A DNA stretch of 64,000 bases from Blumeriella jaapii (taxonomy: Eukaryota; Ascomycota; Leotiomycetes; Helotiales; Drepanopezizaceae). Under the pieces are notes generated by a model. The model saw nothing but the letters and a program-made list of their open reading frames with translations. It searched no databases and had not been told where the DNA came from. Numbering within the stretch: position 1 is the stretch's first letter; the number at the start of each line of letters is the position of its first letter. Below are positions 12,006 through 24,322 of this stretch, piece by piece. The stretch spans positions 372,001-436,000 of the forward strand of contig VWND01000021.1 of the NCBI GenBank assembly GCA_009599575.1, in the 5' to 3' direction. The position numbers were made by a program, and so were the translations under genes.

Positions 12006-12299
12006 TATAACGATTTAATCAATCGAAAAGCTAAGAGATTAGTCAACTGGTCGCCGTATTTATATAATATAAAACGAGCCTTTGGTTTTGTAACAAAGAT
12101 ATTTATTTAGAATTAACAATTGCAAAAAGCAAAGATTGCTAAAAGGAGAAAGCTTTATATATATAATAGTTTCCACAATTGATGGAGAGACTTATCAGAA
12201 GACCAGAGAGCTTGCAGCTATACGTAGTTGCTGGGGAGCTTGCAGCTATACGTAATTGCTGGGGTGACACGAGAGGTGGCAACAGAATGAATCGTTACA
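12006..12299 (-). repeat. 5' LTR of element B (294 bp)
   Basis: The left end TATAACGAT is a RIP-type version of TGTGACGAT, and the right end ATCGTTACA is preserved. The length is identical to the other two copies. I could not see a convincing tRNA primer-binding site on the minus strand just inside this LTR (around 11985-12005); RIP may have erased it. Confidence 0.92.
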
Positions 12300-12304
12300 T
12301 TAGG
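12300..12304. other. Target-site duplication of element B, right copy (TTAGG)
   Basis: TTAGG follows the right LTR of B directly and matches 5842-5846 exactly. Confidence 0.9.
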
Positions 12305-13524
12305 TTTTACAGAGCCAAAACTATTCGCGTTGCTATTTCGGCTGGCACCGCGAATAAAAAATATTAATTTTCGGGCCGAAAAAGCATTCGCGTTATTATT
12401 TCGGCTGGTATCGCGAATGGATTTAACCGAAAACGATCGGGATAAGCCGATTAACGACGAAAATAAATTTTTAATCGATAATTACGAAACCGACGATTTT
12501 TATTTAATCGCATATTATTTAATTATTTTATTTAAATTATTTAGCGTGTTAAATTATTAATTTAAATTATTTAAAAACCAAGCTTTCGATTATATTTTAG
12601 CCGATAAGAAATTATATAAAATAAAAAATAATATATATTAAAAACGCTTAGTAGTAAATAATAAAATCGATAAGTTTTAAATTATAAAAAAAGCTTACGA
12701 AAAAGTATTTTATAAAAAAGCTAAAGCAATTTATTACCGAATCAAAAACGATTTTTGATAGAAAAAGTGTTTCGAAAATTGCAAAATTTTCGTTAAGAAT
12801 TGCATTTTTTGTTAAAAACGAAAGCTTGGCCGAAAAAAGAATTTATTATATCCGACGTAGTTTTTTAGAAAATAAAAAAAAATTAATTTCGACGTTATAC
12901 GCGTATTAATTATCGATCGCGGTTATATATGTTTCGTATTTATTATTAACGATTTATTTAAATAATTTGAAAAGCGATTTTTCCGAAACGTTATTTCCGA
13001 AGTTATAACGATTTTTTTTTAAAAAAACGTGGTATATCGATACGGATTATTTAGCAAATTAAACGTCGATAATAAATCCGAAAACAAAAGCGTTATCGAA
13101 ACTTTTATAAAAAAAATACGGTATTTAACGTATTTAAATTTCAGCTTATAATTCGAAAAGCAACGGATCCGTTAAACGAAAACATAGGAATATTTTCGAC
13201 GGCTTTTTAAAAGCTATTCGAAAAAGCTATAAGCGTTAATCGCGGAAATTCTCGAAAATGCTTTTTGTTATACGCATATGTATATACGCTTTTATTAAAA
13301 TGATTTTATTTTTTATTTAATACGGCAGAAACGCTCGATTGCTTTTGGAAATAAAATAGCTTGTGTAAAGGTTTTATAACGTGGTTAAAATAAAAACGAA
13401 AGCAAATTTATTAATAATAAAGTTTAAATAGTTAAATTACCGCGATATAAATATAAAAAAAATAATTTTAAAAAAAAAAAGATATAAGAAAATAATTAAA
13501 AAGGTTTGGAATAAAACCAAGGTT

Positions 13525-13869
13525 TTGAAAAAAACGTTAATTAAAAAAAGAAATCTGATTTTAGTTTACGACGTTCAGCGCGCTATTAATAAATCGGCCG
13601 ATATTAAATTTGATTATAAATGGCTCGGATTTTACGAAATATGCGAGGCCGAATTAAATAAAAGTTATTATAAATTTACGAAATTCGATAAAATAAAATT
13701 AAAAAAAACGTTCGCCGCCAACCGGTTAAAACGATTTTATAAAAGAAATCAGCAAATTTATTTTTTGAATTTTAAATTAAAAAGCGATTTCGATTTTAGC
13801 GAATCCGACGACGATTCCGATCAAAGCGATTATATTTCTAAAAAAAAAAAACCTTTTGAAAAAGTTTAA
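13525..13869 (+). pseudogene. Integrase C-terminal domain of element C
   Basis: An uninterrupted stretch of about 114 codons. It contains the LILVYDVQRA segment (the LVLLHDT block of fungal gypsy integrases), FDYKWLGFYEICEAE (the KLDFKWLGPYRV block) and KKTFAANRLKRFY (the LRGTFAGNRLKKF block), then an acidic tail rich in Ser and Asp. It is the longest surviving open part of element C and marks the 3' end of its pol on the plus strand. The start codon is not meaningful because this is polyprotein. Confidence 0.85.
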
Positions 13870-13900
13870 AAACGACCGAACGATAACCCCGCTGTTGAAA

Positions 13901-14560
13901 GCATAATTCAAATCGTAATTTTACTTATAACCGAAAAGGAAAAAAGTATATACAAAATTGTTTATTAATTGTTTTATTATTTTCGTTGTTTATTGTTTTT
14001 CTTTTTTATTATATATTATTTTATTGTTTTTGTTTGGCTTTATTTATATACAATTTAATTATTTTATTTTATATATACTGTTTATTTTTAAAACTTTTTT
14101 TTATATTATTTAAGATATTTATTTTACTTTTTTTTATTTGACTGTACTTTTGTTTATTAAAACAAAAGCTTTGTATATATTTAAGCCGTATATTTGATAT
14201 ATTTATATTGCTCGCATATTTTACGAAAACTATTTTTTATATATTTTATTATTTATTACTTTTTGCATTGTTTACTTTTTTCGTTGTTTTAAACGAATGC
14301 TTATTTAAACAATTATAATTTATTAAAAAAACAGTATGCGGATTTCCGTAATTTTTAAATACAAATATCTTACAGTTTCCGTATTTTTTTTTAATTACTT
14401 TTTAATAAATATAATATATTTTTTTAATTAACAAATTTATTAATATTATATCGTTTTTTAAGCAAAGCGTTGCTAAACCTGGCAAACTTATTTTTAATTT
14501 ATTTTAAAACGGAATTATTATACGCAATTTTTCCGAATTTAAACAAGTATATAATGCCGT
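13901..14560. other. Extremely AT-rich stretch without recognisable genes
   Basis: Almost pure A/T with long T-rich runs. It follows the integrase of element C, so it may contain the RIP-erased 3' LTR of C, but no TG..CA ends or matching repeat could be recognised. Nothing else is seen in it. Confidence 0.6.
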
Positions 14561-16415
14561 TATTTTAGATTAATAAGCAGTTTTCGTAAAAATATTTATA
14601 AAGCAATTCGATATAATAATTAAAAACGTTAACGAATTTTTATTCGATTACGAAGGTTTCGTTAAAATTAAATTCGTTTGCAAAAGTTTCGATTACGATA
14701 AGTTTTTGTTGAATTACGATAACGTTTTAAAAGCTTTCGCCGAAGTAAAAAAAGCTCGAAATAATAAAAAAAAAGTGATAAACCGAGTATTGCGCTTTTT
14801 GCTAAATTAACGAAAGAAAAATATTTAAAAATACGTTTTTAATAAAATCACCGGTGTTATTTTATTTCGGCATTTCGCTCGCTTTTTCGAAATTATTACT
14901 TTTATTAAAAAAAAAGTCTGGGTATTAAACGCTTATATTTTTAAAACGCAAATTTTAAAAGCTAATAATTTAAAAGCCCGCAGGTTTATAAGCTTTTTTA
15001 TAGCCGTTTGCAAACTGATCGACGACGTTATATAATCGCTAAAAAAAAGTTTTAATCGGCTGCGAAACTTTAAATTTGATTTTTTTTCAAAATAAAAGAT
15101 TAAACGTCGCTAAATGCGGCATTTTTATACCGAACGAAAAAAACGACGCTATTCCGATATTTTAAATTTACGACGACGAAAAAAACGAAAAAGTTAATAT
15201 TATTTTCGTTTAATTCGAAAAAATATACGCGGTAGTAATTAATATTTTTAAAGCAGTTAAAACAATTCGGCGATTTTTATTTTTAATTATCGAAAACGAA
15301 TCCGAAAACGAAATCAAAAGCGTAATAGCAAATAACCGCTTATTCGAATATAAAAAATTTATTATATTTGTGAAAACGATTCCGAAAAAAATAAAAACAA
15401 AAAACGTAAAAAAGCGCGCCGATATTTTCGAAATCTTTTTTGTTCGGAAAAGAAAATTATTCGCGTTGTTAGCAGAAAAAGTATCGCGAGTAAAAACAGC
15501 CGGAAATCGACGCCGAATTATAAATTTTAAGCTAATTAATAAAAAACGCGACGATTTTACGGAATTAAATTCAGAAAACGCCGGCATTTCGAAAGGAAAA
15601 GATTTAAACGATTTTAAATTTGATTTTTCGAAATTAAATATATAAATATTAAAAACGCTTGCTGCGTTTAAAAACGTCGTATTATTACCGTTAATATTTT
15701 AGATTTTAATAAAAGTATTTAAAATTTCGATTATTATACGATTCGACCGAAAAGGTTTAAAAAAAAATATCGAAGTTATCGCGGAAAAAATTATACAAAA
15801 AATATAAAATCAGATTATTTTATTTAAAACTTTCGCTTTCGACGACAAAACGATTCAAAAGTTTTATTTCGATATTTTTATATAAAAACTAAATGAATTT
15901 GTCAGTTTTTTTTTTTTGTTTCGAACGAAAACTAAATTAAGCTTTTTTCGGAAAATTGCAAATATAATACGCCGAAACAAATAAAAAAGATTTTTGAAAA
16001 CGGTGATCCGTTTTTATTCGAGCTTTTTTTCGCTGAAAAACTCCGATTTTTTAATTTCGTTTTTACGAATAACGTTAACGCTAAAAAAAACGGCAAATTC
16101 TGCTATTTTTACGTGCGTTGTTACGCGGCGTATTGCGATTTAATTACAAAAAAAATTAACGTTATCGGCTTTGCTAATCGATTCGCTATTATTAAAAATT
16201 CGGATTACGACGTGTTCGAAGTTAATTTTAATAATTAATTTATATTTCGACGAAAAACTACGAAAATTATTTAAGCACGTGCTAAGGCTTATTTGGGCTA
16301 CGCAAATTTCAAAGCAGATTTTAAAACTTTTAGCGCGATTATAAAACTCGATTAAAACGTAGAAAAATAAAAATAACGAATATTTTTAAAAGCCGATTTT
16401 TTCGGCTTTTCGACC
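14561..16415 (+). pseudogene. Unrecognised plus-strand coding relic, left half (interrupted by D)
   Basis: Reading the plus strand and allowing TAA/TAG for CAA/CAG gives long continuous frames. A segment with FDYDKFLLNYDNVLKAFAE lies near 14690-14750, and one with FCYFYVRCYAAYCDLITKK near 16100-16160 (several Cys). I do not recognise the family. It could be gag of element E or of another gypsy lineage, or an unrelated gene. It is cut at 16415 by element D (CGACC duplication) and continues at 24625. Confidence 0.4.
16411..16415. other. Target-site duplication of element D, left copy (CGACC)
   Basis: CGACC precedes the left LTR of D and is repeated exactly at 24625-24629. Confidence 0.92.
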
Positions 16416-16717
16416 TGTCGTGCATAGCCGAATAGTCGGTAGGAACCCTCACCGGAGGCTGGGACGGATAAATTGTATACAGTAAGATCTTACTTTTATT
16501 GTTCTAAGTCTGACTGGCGAGCTCTCCGCAGAAGACGGAAGGTTCGGGCTCGCTTAGTCAGTCGCTCGGAAAAACTAGTTTCCGAAAAGGCTCGTTATCA
16601 CGTGATTACGAGCTTTTCCGAGCTTCAGAAACATTTAATTACTAAAAGCGTATAGAAAAAATAAATCTGGAACAAAAGAAATAAAAAGAAATAAAAGAAT
16701 GTAAATATAACGCAACA
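16416..16717 (-). repeat. 3' LTR of element D (302 bp)
   Basis: It starts TGTCGTGCATAGCC and ends AACGCAACA. It is the same length as 24323-24624 and as the solo copy at 38680-38981. A GC-richer core around 16500-16600 includes a near-palindromic CTCGTTATCACGTGATTACGAG region. Confidence 0.93.
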
Positions 16718-17099
16718 TATTTCCTAGCTGATTGTCAATCCGGCGATCAGCTACTTTTAAAGCGCGGAAAGGTCTTTTTGTCGTTCGAATGCGGCCGTAA
16801 CGCGATATTATAATATTTATATGGCTTATTCATATTTTTTGTCGTTGCGAAGCGTGAATAAGGCTAATTCAGCTTAAATAAGCGTTTCGTCGCTTTTGAA
16901 AACCTTAATTTCTTTATCTTTTTATTAGTTTTTTAATAAATTCAAGCTCTATTATCTTAATCAGAAATATCGATATAGCCTTTTTCATACCCAAAAGAAG
17001 TCGTCCGCGTAGCTCCACGCGACAAGTTGGCCCAGCTTCTCGGACTTTCAATTCTCGGCGCTTACGCAATCGGAGTTTTGCGAAGTTTATTTTGCGCAA
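16718..17099. other. Element D, region between 3' LTR and antisense relic
   Basis: A short open frame on the minus strand at 16914-17099 shows no recognisable domain. No polypurine tract beside the LTR could be assigned with confidence. Otherwise nothing is seen. Confidence 0.4.
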
Positions 17100-18168
17100 T
17101 TAGTCGGCTTTTTCGGCTAATTCGTTTTTTTTTAACCCTTTCGAAAACGATTCTTTCGATATTTCGTTTTTAAACGGTTTTTTCGGAGATCCATATTTGC
17201 TCGGCCTCGAAAATGCCGATATAGCGCCTGGAGGTGAAGGAAACGCTGCTGGCGGTAGAAAAGCTATTGGCGATGGTCTCGATCTTGGTGGCATTTCCGG
17301 AGAGGGAGGGCAAAACACTGGCGCTTTTGAAAAAGGAGCGGCCGGAGGTTATTAGAGCGAAAAAACTGAAGGTGAAAATAACGACGATAATCGTTTTTTA
17401 AAACGCGCTCGCACCGGGGCCAAAAAGCTTGTTATTCCTGGGCTTCCCAATTTTATTCCTTATATAACCTGTGTTACTCGCGGAGCAATTAAAAACCTAA
17501 ATTACGATTGCTTGTCGAACTTGGCTGAAGCTCGTTGCTGTCGATGCTACGCAACTAGCACGTCGTATATTCCGGCCGACGCGAACGTTTTGGCTGCGTA
17601 GTTTTCCGTTTTCAAAGCTCGGATTAATAAAATTATTAAAACGATCAGTTTTATCGAAAAACTCTATCGTTTTTGTTAATCGATTTTTAAAATATAACGG
17701 TTATTTTTTATTCTACGATTAAAACGGTTTTAAAAGTGCAAAAAAGTAAGCTTCCAAGTCGGTCGTAACTTAAAAGCAAAATTAATAAACATAAAACGTA
17801 TTATTGACGCGAAGCTCGCCGCGGCTCGTAAAGTCCCTTAGACTTCTGCTTTTCGAATGGAAATTTTTACGCCTGCTTCACGTGCTAGCGGAATGGGGCC
17901 TGGCCACGACCCACTAGAAAATGCTTTCGTTTTTAAAAATCCAAAAGGGAATTTCGCGGCGACCCTTTTGCTAAACGTTCCTGATCCTTAGCCTGGTAAA
18001 GCTCCGCAAAAAAAAAGGAATATTCCGGCTGCACAGCCGGCGGCAGCACAGCCGGCGGCAGCCGTTCCTAGAAGGGCTATCGGAGAGTTTATTCCAGGTC
18101 TGACTATCGCGAAGCGTCGTACGCGGATTATTATTTTGACGGATCATATTTTTGACTTTTTGCAAAGC
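17100..18168 (+). pseudogene. Antisense extra ORF relic inside copia element D
   Basis: The plus strand, opposite to pol, reads as one continuous frame of about 355 codons interrupted only by TAA/TAG codons, which RIP makes from CAA/CAG. It begins with a Gly-rich, acidic region (17200-17360) and then an RFLKRARTGAKKLVIPG segment. A short Cys cluster, ARCCRCYATS, follows near 17540, then an Ala/Pro repeat, AAQPAAAQPAAA, near 18030-18065, and the frame ends in a basic segment with AKRRTRIIILTDH. Composition is richer in G+C than the surrounding pol. I do not recognise the family. Extra ORFs between pol and the 3' LTR, including antisense ones, are known in some LTR elements; whether this one is viral-like, regulatory or captured is unknown. 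Confidence 0.45.
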
Positions 18169-18289
18169 TGAACGGTTTGGTTTTTGGGTTTCTGGGTTTG
18201 CTTAAAAGATGGTTTTTGCTATATTTTAAGTTTTAATAAAAGTCTGTTTAAATAAATGTACGCCTGCAAAATACAAGCTTTTCAGCTCG

Positions 18290-18960
18290 ATTGATCGAGC
18301 TTCTCGACAAGATTCCGAGAATCTCGTAGATTGAAAAGTTTAACGAAACTTTCGTGCTTTTGTCGGGTCAGATTTTTAGTAAGACCGTTTGCGTGCATTT
18401 TATTTGTTAAAAGATATATGATTTTAAACTTTTTATTTTAATACTTTTAGCGAATTTATATATTGCTTATATCGACGTAGCGGAGCTTCGTAAAAATTTT
18501 TTTTTTATTTTTTACGATTAGTTTGATCGTTTGCTAATTGTCGTAATATACGTTCCATTTAAAAACAACGTCGAATCGAAGCTTTTTGAAAAAACGTTGG
18601 AATATCATCATTTTTTTTACGGTCGTTATATAAGCAAATAGCTCCGCTTTAATAAAAAAAATAGTAATTATATTTTGTCGTATAGTTTTTTACAAAATAG
18701 CATTTCCGAAAAAAAAAAAGATATACTTTTAAAATAATTTCCGAATTTCTAAATCGTCGGCGAAAAAAGCGTCGGTGGAAATTATTAATTAATTTTTCCG
18801 CTCCTTCCGATTATAAACGATTTTTAGAAATTTCGTTTTATAAAAATATCGAAGCGTTTAATTAACTGCCTCGAGATATTAAAAACTTAGGTTAATAAAA
18901 AAGTAAAAAAGCTGAAAGGCTGCGAAGGCCACGTCGGATCGAAGCATGATGGCCGTGTAT
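18290..18960 (-). pseudogene. RNase H domain of copia element D
   Basis: Minus-strand translation gives VGLILYTAIMLRSDVAFAA (the VGSLLYAA..TRPDIAFAV block) near 18930, then STDAFFADDLE near 18760 and GNAILQKTIRQNIIT near 18680. It ends with a segment rich in YVDINNI and HANGLTKNL near 18370-18480. These are the standard copia RNase H landmarks in order. Stops are TAA/TAG. Confidence 0.85.
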
Positions 18961-20500
18961 AAAATTAAACCGACCTTTTTTTAATATTTTTTAATCTGCG
19001 AAAGCGTGGCTACGCCTAGGTTTTTAACAAATTCGCAAATTGGAAAAGGCGTGTTTAAAAAGCGCCTTTTGTATATATTAAACTTCGTAGCGATTTTTTC
19101 GATATACGAGTCGTAAAACAAAAAGACTTTTTTTTTTTGTTTGTTTCGTAAAATACGAATTCCGAGAAAATAGTTCAAATCTTCTATGCTTATAAATTCG
19201 TAAGCCTTTTTCAGACCGAAAATAATTTCGTCGGCTTTTGACGAATAAAAAGCGTGGTATAAAACTTAAATATCGTCGACGTAAAACGCTACGTATACGC
19301 TTCGCACCTCGTTGGCGAATATACAAGGCTTTTCGCCTATTAATTCGAGCTTTAGCTTTTTTAAAATGTTGGCAAATTCGCCGTATTATAAAGCTGAAAA
19401 GTTTTTTAACCTATACAAAGCTCGGTTTAACTGTATTATTATATTTGATTATTTAAATTTATCAGGCAGATTGCACGTAATTAGCTCATTTCTGAAATTT
19501 CGTTTTGCATTAACGAAAGCATTAATTATATCGAATTGCTTGACTTTCAGATCGAAATAAGCCGTCAGCGTTATAACCGTTCGGAAAAAACGGGCTGCGA
19601 ATATAGCTGCGTATATAAAAAAAATTAAAGTTTCGTTTTAGAAGTTTTTTTTTACGATTAGTCTCGATCTGCACCGTTGCAATTCGCCTGAGCTGTTCGT
19701 TTTATATATGAAAACTTATTTAAATGGAATAGGTTTTATGGTTTTATTTCTTTTAATAATTTTCTAACACTTTCTGATTTTCAAGTTTTTAATCTCGGTT
19801 TTTGCTTTTTTTTTAAACTGCTTTTCTATCTGGTGGTTTTTCAACTCGTTTCAGTTTTTTAAAGCTTTCGGAAAATTATTCCGATATTGTTTTTAATCGA
19901 AAAATTAAATATTTTTTACCGATTTTCTTTTTATCGAAGCCGCCATTATTGCGTAGACAGCCTGGAAGTCTTTTCCATCCATCTGAATCGGCTCGTTTAT
20001 TTAAAACGTATAAACGAATTCGTCGATTTGTTATTTAATGAATAGAGCCATTAGTTAAAAGATTTCGTATACCGTGGCGTATATTTTCGGTTTATCCGGC
20101 CAGTATAAAATAAAATTTGTACGATTTCGTTTAGCAGTTTTTAAAATCAATTGCTTTTTATCGCTTATCGGAAACTTCGATTTGTTTTTTTTATTTTTTT
20201 TGAATAATACTTCCTTTTTAATAATTAGCTTTAAAAAAACTTTTAAAAGCAATCGTTCAAATGGCTGTTCTATTTTAAATCGATTTGGCGCCTAATTTGC
20301 CGGGCGATAGCTTTTAATTATAACTTAAAAGGTTGAATTACGCGCTTTCTCGTATAGAGCTATTTCCATGCCCGCGCCGAAAGATTTTCTGAAGCTTTGC
20401 TTTGTTTTATTCTGTTTTGCAATAATAAGCTTTGCTAGTTTATTACTTTTTTTTGAACTTTTATAACTTTCTAACGCTTTTATCGCGTCGGTCAAAATAT
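18961..20500 (-). pseudogene. Reverse transcriptase of copia element D
   Basis: The clearest part is 18981-19178, where MNYFLGIRILRNKQKKKVFL and DSYIEKIATKFNI correspond to the conserved copia blocks YFLGIxIxRDR and QxxYIxxIxxKF, at the thumb of RT just before RNase H. Farther right on the minus strand the fingers and palm are broken by stops. Open frames on the plus strand at 19238-19560 and 20074-20295 are antisense shadows. Confidence 0.82.
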
Positions 20501-21099
20501 TTCGAATATGTTTTGCATATTTCCGACTAATAATTAATCTTAAAAATTAAAATTGGTCGGTAGTAGCTTTATCGAAAAGGCTTTTATAAGAGATTATCAC
20601 CCCCGAACTCTGGACGTTTGAATCGACCGTAGAAAAAGGCTCGATCATTTCGACCTTTATTAGGTTTTTTATTCCTAAGGATTTAACCTTATCTTTTAAA
20701 ATGTTTAAATCTATTAATATTAAAATATTCTTTTTTTTTCACCGTAGGCCTTAAAGGTCCACCAAAAGGGCCTAAAATCGATTCTGGTCCTGATAATGGC
20801 TCCGATGGAAAGAAACTTCCATTCTTTTTTGTAAAGTCTGAAAATTGCTCGTTTTATAATAATAGCTTTTCCTTTGTATCATCCCTTTTTCAGCACATCG
20901 AGTTTTGCTAGTTTGCGCCGCCACTAAAACCGCCCGTTAATATCTAATACTCAGCGTTTTAAGCTTTTTCGTTTTCCGCGTTTTCGATAAATTCCACGGT
21001 TTTTTAAAGCTCTAGTTTAATTATAAAACTTGGACTTTTACGCTTCGAAAAGTAAAATTTGGACTCGTTAAATATTACGTTTCGGCTCGTAATCATACG

Positions 21100-22300
21100 C
21101 ATTAGCTAAGATATTTAGATTTTGTAAATATTAAAAGCGCTATATTTAATCAAATATCCGATGTATCTCTTCGAAAGAATCTTAAATTCTCTTTTGTGTT
21201 TTATAGCCTTTCGATCTTTTATTATTAAATACGCACGAACTTCGTACGCATAAACTTTGCTCCAATCTGGTCTAAGATCGGCCGTACGCGCTTTCATAAT
21301 AGCAGGGTCGTAATACCGGAAATATTATTTAAACCAGCTGTACAAAACTTTATTTAAAAATTTAAATTGTCTTTTCGTAAGCGGCGACATATTATACAAA
21401 TGCGCTGCTGCTTTTATCGTTTCGGGCCAAAAAAAGGTTGAAAGTCCCGTTTTAATTTTTATTTTTATCGAACGCTTAATTACTTTTTTTTTTGCTCGTT
21501 CGATCGAGCCGTTTAACTAATACACGTAAAATAAAATCAATTCCAAATCGATATTTTCGCGCTTCGCTTATTTCTAGTACTTCGAAATAATGTTTTTTTG
21601 CTTTAAAATTATCGACGATTCGTTATTTTATCGAATTTTACAAATTAAAAAGTTGTATTAGCGTTTTATTTATACGTCGAACGTTTGGAAACGATCCAAA
21701 ACGACCTTTATACTTTTCGTTTTGGTAGCGAAGGCCCAAATCTTTCTATTATATTCGTTTTTTATTAGAAATATCTACGTCGAGCCGTTGTAAGCTTTTT
21801 TACGACTTTTGGAATAGTCGTAAAAGTTTCAGCCGATGCGAAAGAAAAGCTTGAAAGATTTGTTTTTTAATATTGCTTTCGAAATCATTTGTTTTAAATG
21901 CGTAACAGCATACTTTTCGCATTTCACTCTGGTTAAGCTTTTGATTTTTACTCTACGAATGTTTTCGACCAGCTTTTCGAACGCGTTTTTGCCTAAATAG
22001 CCCGAACGAAAATGCTATAAGCGCGCATCGTTATTCCGATCGTACGTAAACACGCTGCTTTTTTTGAACTTATAGCGCGTACGACGTTTCGAAATTGTAT
22101 AAATTATAAAACCGAGCGAATCACGTTTTAAAAAGTTTAAATTGTTACGTAAAAAATGCGAACAAAAAAAGCAATTGACTTTAATATATTTAAACATACA
22201 AAAATCGGCGATCGTTTAATACTAACGTTTTAAAATAAAGCTTTCAAAGCTTTCAAAACGAAAAGTATTATCCGACCTTTAAAATTAATAACCTTTTTTA
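21100..22300 (-). pseudogene. Integrase of copia element D
   Basis: A zinc-binding segment (a RSGYLGKNAFEKLVENIRR pattern, the RLGHLN..AL..L block, then KCEKYAVTHLKQ with the C..C pair damaged) lies at about 21890-22015. The open part 21115-21297 has LRPDWSKVYAYEVRAYL and YIGYLIKYSAFNIYKI, the copia integrase C-terminal blocks LR.FGC.AYV and .GYLVGYD..N.YRI. Its position between gag and RT confirms a copia type. It is broken by stops. Confidence 0.85.
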
Positions 22301-22899
22301 GCTAAAAGATTAGCGGAAATAATATTGGTGGTAAAGTTTGAAACGAACGCCATATTATTAAAAATTATATCTTAAAGCTTTTTATTTTTTTTGCGAAAGG
22401 CCTTTTTTATTAAACGATTTCTTCTTCCGACGATTAAAAAACTTTGTATGCCTGCATAAAACGTTATTAATAAAATTATCAACTTTTTTATAAAATTTTT
22501 CGATAAAAAGATTTTTATCGTTTATCAAATAAATTTCAAAGCAATTATTAAAAAAGGTATTTTTGTTTAAAAAGTGATATTAATTAAGCTTTAAAATCAA
22601 AACGTTAATTCCGAAGTACTTTTTGATCGTATTAAAGCAAAAAAAAAAACAGAAAGTTGCGATAGAAAACTTTTTCTGATCGTTTTTAAAAATTGACTTT
22701 AAAATCTATTTTAGTTTAATTATTAAAATTCCAAGGATTTTGTTAATTGCGACCATTTGAATACTTTTTTTATTTAAAACTTTTAAAATCTTTTTTATAA
22801 TTGGAAAACAGCTCTTTTCGCATTTTAGCGATCTTCTGCTTATTTAAGAAATTAAAAAGAGCTTTTTCTTTACGACAATTATTTATTACGTACAAAAGC

Positions 22900-24322
22900 T
22901 TTTTATAATCGGTTAAAAAATAAAAATAGCGCTTTTTGGAAATATCGCATAGGCAGTTATACCCTTTTCCTCCTTTCTTTTTGTTTTTTCCTTCTTTTCT
23001 TCCACGATCTTTCGAAGTATCGTTGTTTTCAGAATCGAAAAAAAAATAGCGAAAACTCCGATCTTTCGGCCTGAATTATCGAATCCTCGGTTGTTTTTAA
23101 AAAAAAAGATTATAAAATTCAGTTCGATTAAAGTTTTTTTTATAAAAAAGCCGGCAAGTTCGTTTTTCAAATACTCAACCTTTTTGCCGTTCGCCTATTA
23201 TAAATTAATATATACGGCGATTGCGTCGAGAAAATCGGTGGCAGCGTAGCGGCCATTTATATCAGAAATCTTATATTCGACAGCTGCTTTATAAGCGGTC
23301 TGCTATTTTTTTACTTATTCGGTGATATTTACTTTTTCGCTGTACGCTTTGCGAAAAATATTTTTATAATCAGATCTGACGGAGCTAACCACGGAAAAGT
23401 ATGCAGGGGCAATATCTTTTTTTAAAATACGAACGAAGGCCTGAAGTAACCTCTGCTTCCTTTTATAATATAAATCCTTGATTTTACGTATATTCCTATT
23501 TATTAAAAAATCTTTCTGTAAATTAATATAAAAAATGGCGTACGCTTTTTTATTATTAATAGCGTTGATTTTCGATTAAGCAATTACAAAGTTTATCAAA
23601 TTGGTTTCCATAATTGAAAAAACTTAATCGAGCAACTTTTGATAAGCAGTAACGTACTTCTGCCATTTTTTAAGCTTTTTTGAATAATTTTTGAAAAAGT
23701 GATCGATTTTATTTTTCAAATCGTCGAAGGTTAAATTGGCTGGTCGAAACCTGTCGGAAAGGTTATTAATCGTAACGGCGGCTTTTTCTGCCTCGGTCAT
23801 GCCGTTGTATTCGGCGCACTTTCGATCGTAGTTTGCTTAACGCTTTTTGTTTCTTTGATCGATAAACTAATAAAAAGATTGTTTTTATAATCGTTTATTA
23901 ATAAAAAAGCGAAATAAAAAATTAGGATCGGTATAATCGAAGGGAAGAATTCTTGATCGGTGAAATTTGTACGCTTTTAATCAGAAGATCCACGATTTTG
24001 GGTCGTAAAAAAAAACCTTTTTTTTCGTAAGGGCCGATATATTGTTTTCGTTATAAAAGGTCGATTAACTGAATTGAAAAAAGTAGAAAAATAAAAATGA
24101 AATTTATAAATTAAAAAAATCGAAGAATTAATGCTTTCCGCACTTTTAATAGCTTTTTATCGATTCGTGGCCTTTTGTCAAATAAAAAAAACTTTGCAAA
24201 ATATAATTTTTCACGAATATTTTTTAACAATTCGAATAGATTGACCGGTAAAGGTTCCTAACGAATCTCCTAGCGTATGTATTGCAAAAAGAAGTTTATT
24301 AATTGGCTCCGGGGCTTATAAC
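22900..24322 (-). pseudogene. Gag-like region of copia element D
   Basis: Lying next to the 5' LTR, the minus-strand frames read with stops ignored give a CAEYNGMTEAEKAAVTINNL segment near 23760-23820 and an acidic/basic helical region down to 23200. A lysine-rich part with possible remains of a CCHC knuckle (GITAYAIFPKSAIF where CYxCGKxGH would stand) lies at 22913-23170. The assignment is by position plus weak similarity. The leader near 24200-24322 shows no clear primer-binding site. Confidence 0.55.

Larger units (their letters stand above)
5847..12299 (-). mobile_element. Complete Ty3/gypsy (chromovirus-like) element B, RIP-inactivated
   Basis: A 6,453-bp element bounded by two 294-bp LTRs and a perfect TTAGG duplication. 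On the minus strand the order is 5' LTR (12006-12299), gag-like region, aspartic protease (10181-10372), reverse transcriptase (about 8495-9350), RNase H (about 7900-8480), then integrase (about 6500-7800) with a probable C-terminal chromodomain near 6180-6500, and 3' LTR (5847-6140). Protease before RT and integrase last is the gypsy order. Stop codons in every frame exclude a working polyprotein. The element interrupts element C, whose RNase H is on the left and integrase on the right. Confidence 0.95.
12300..13900 (+). mobile_element. Ty3/gypsy element C, second segment (integrase)
   Basis: This continues the pol of C after the B insertion. Plus-strand translation with stops ignored shows the pre-integrase segment (12420-12700), a zinc-binding stretch with a CKIFVKNCIFC pattern near 12780-12810, an integrase core (a VIRVLIIDRGYICFVFIINDL segment near 12890-12960 and VDNKSENKSVIETFIKK near 13060-13120), then the C-terminal domain (13525-13869). 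An LTR for C is expected just beyond 13,900, but the following sequence is too AT-rich to delimit it. Confidence 0.82.
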
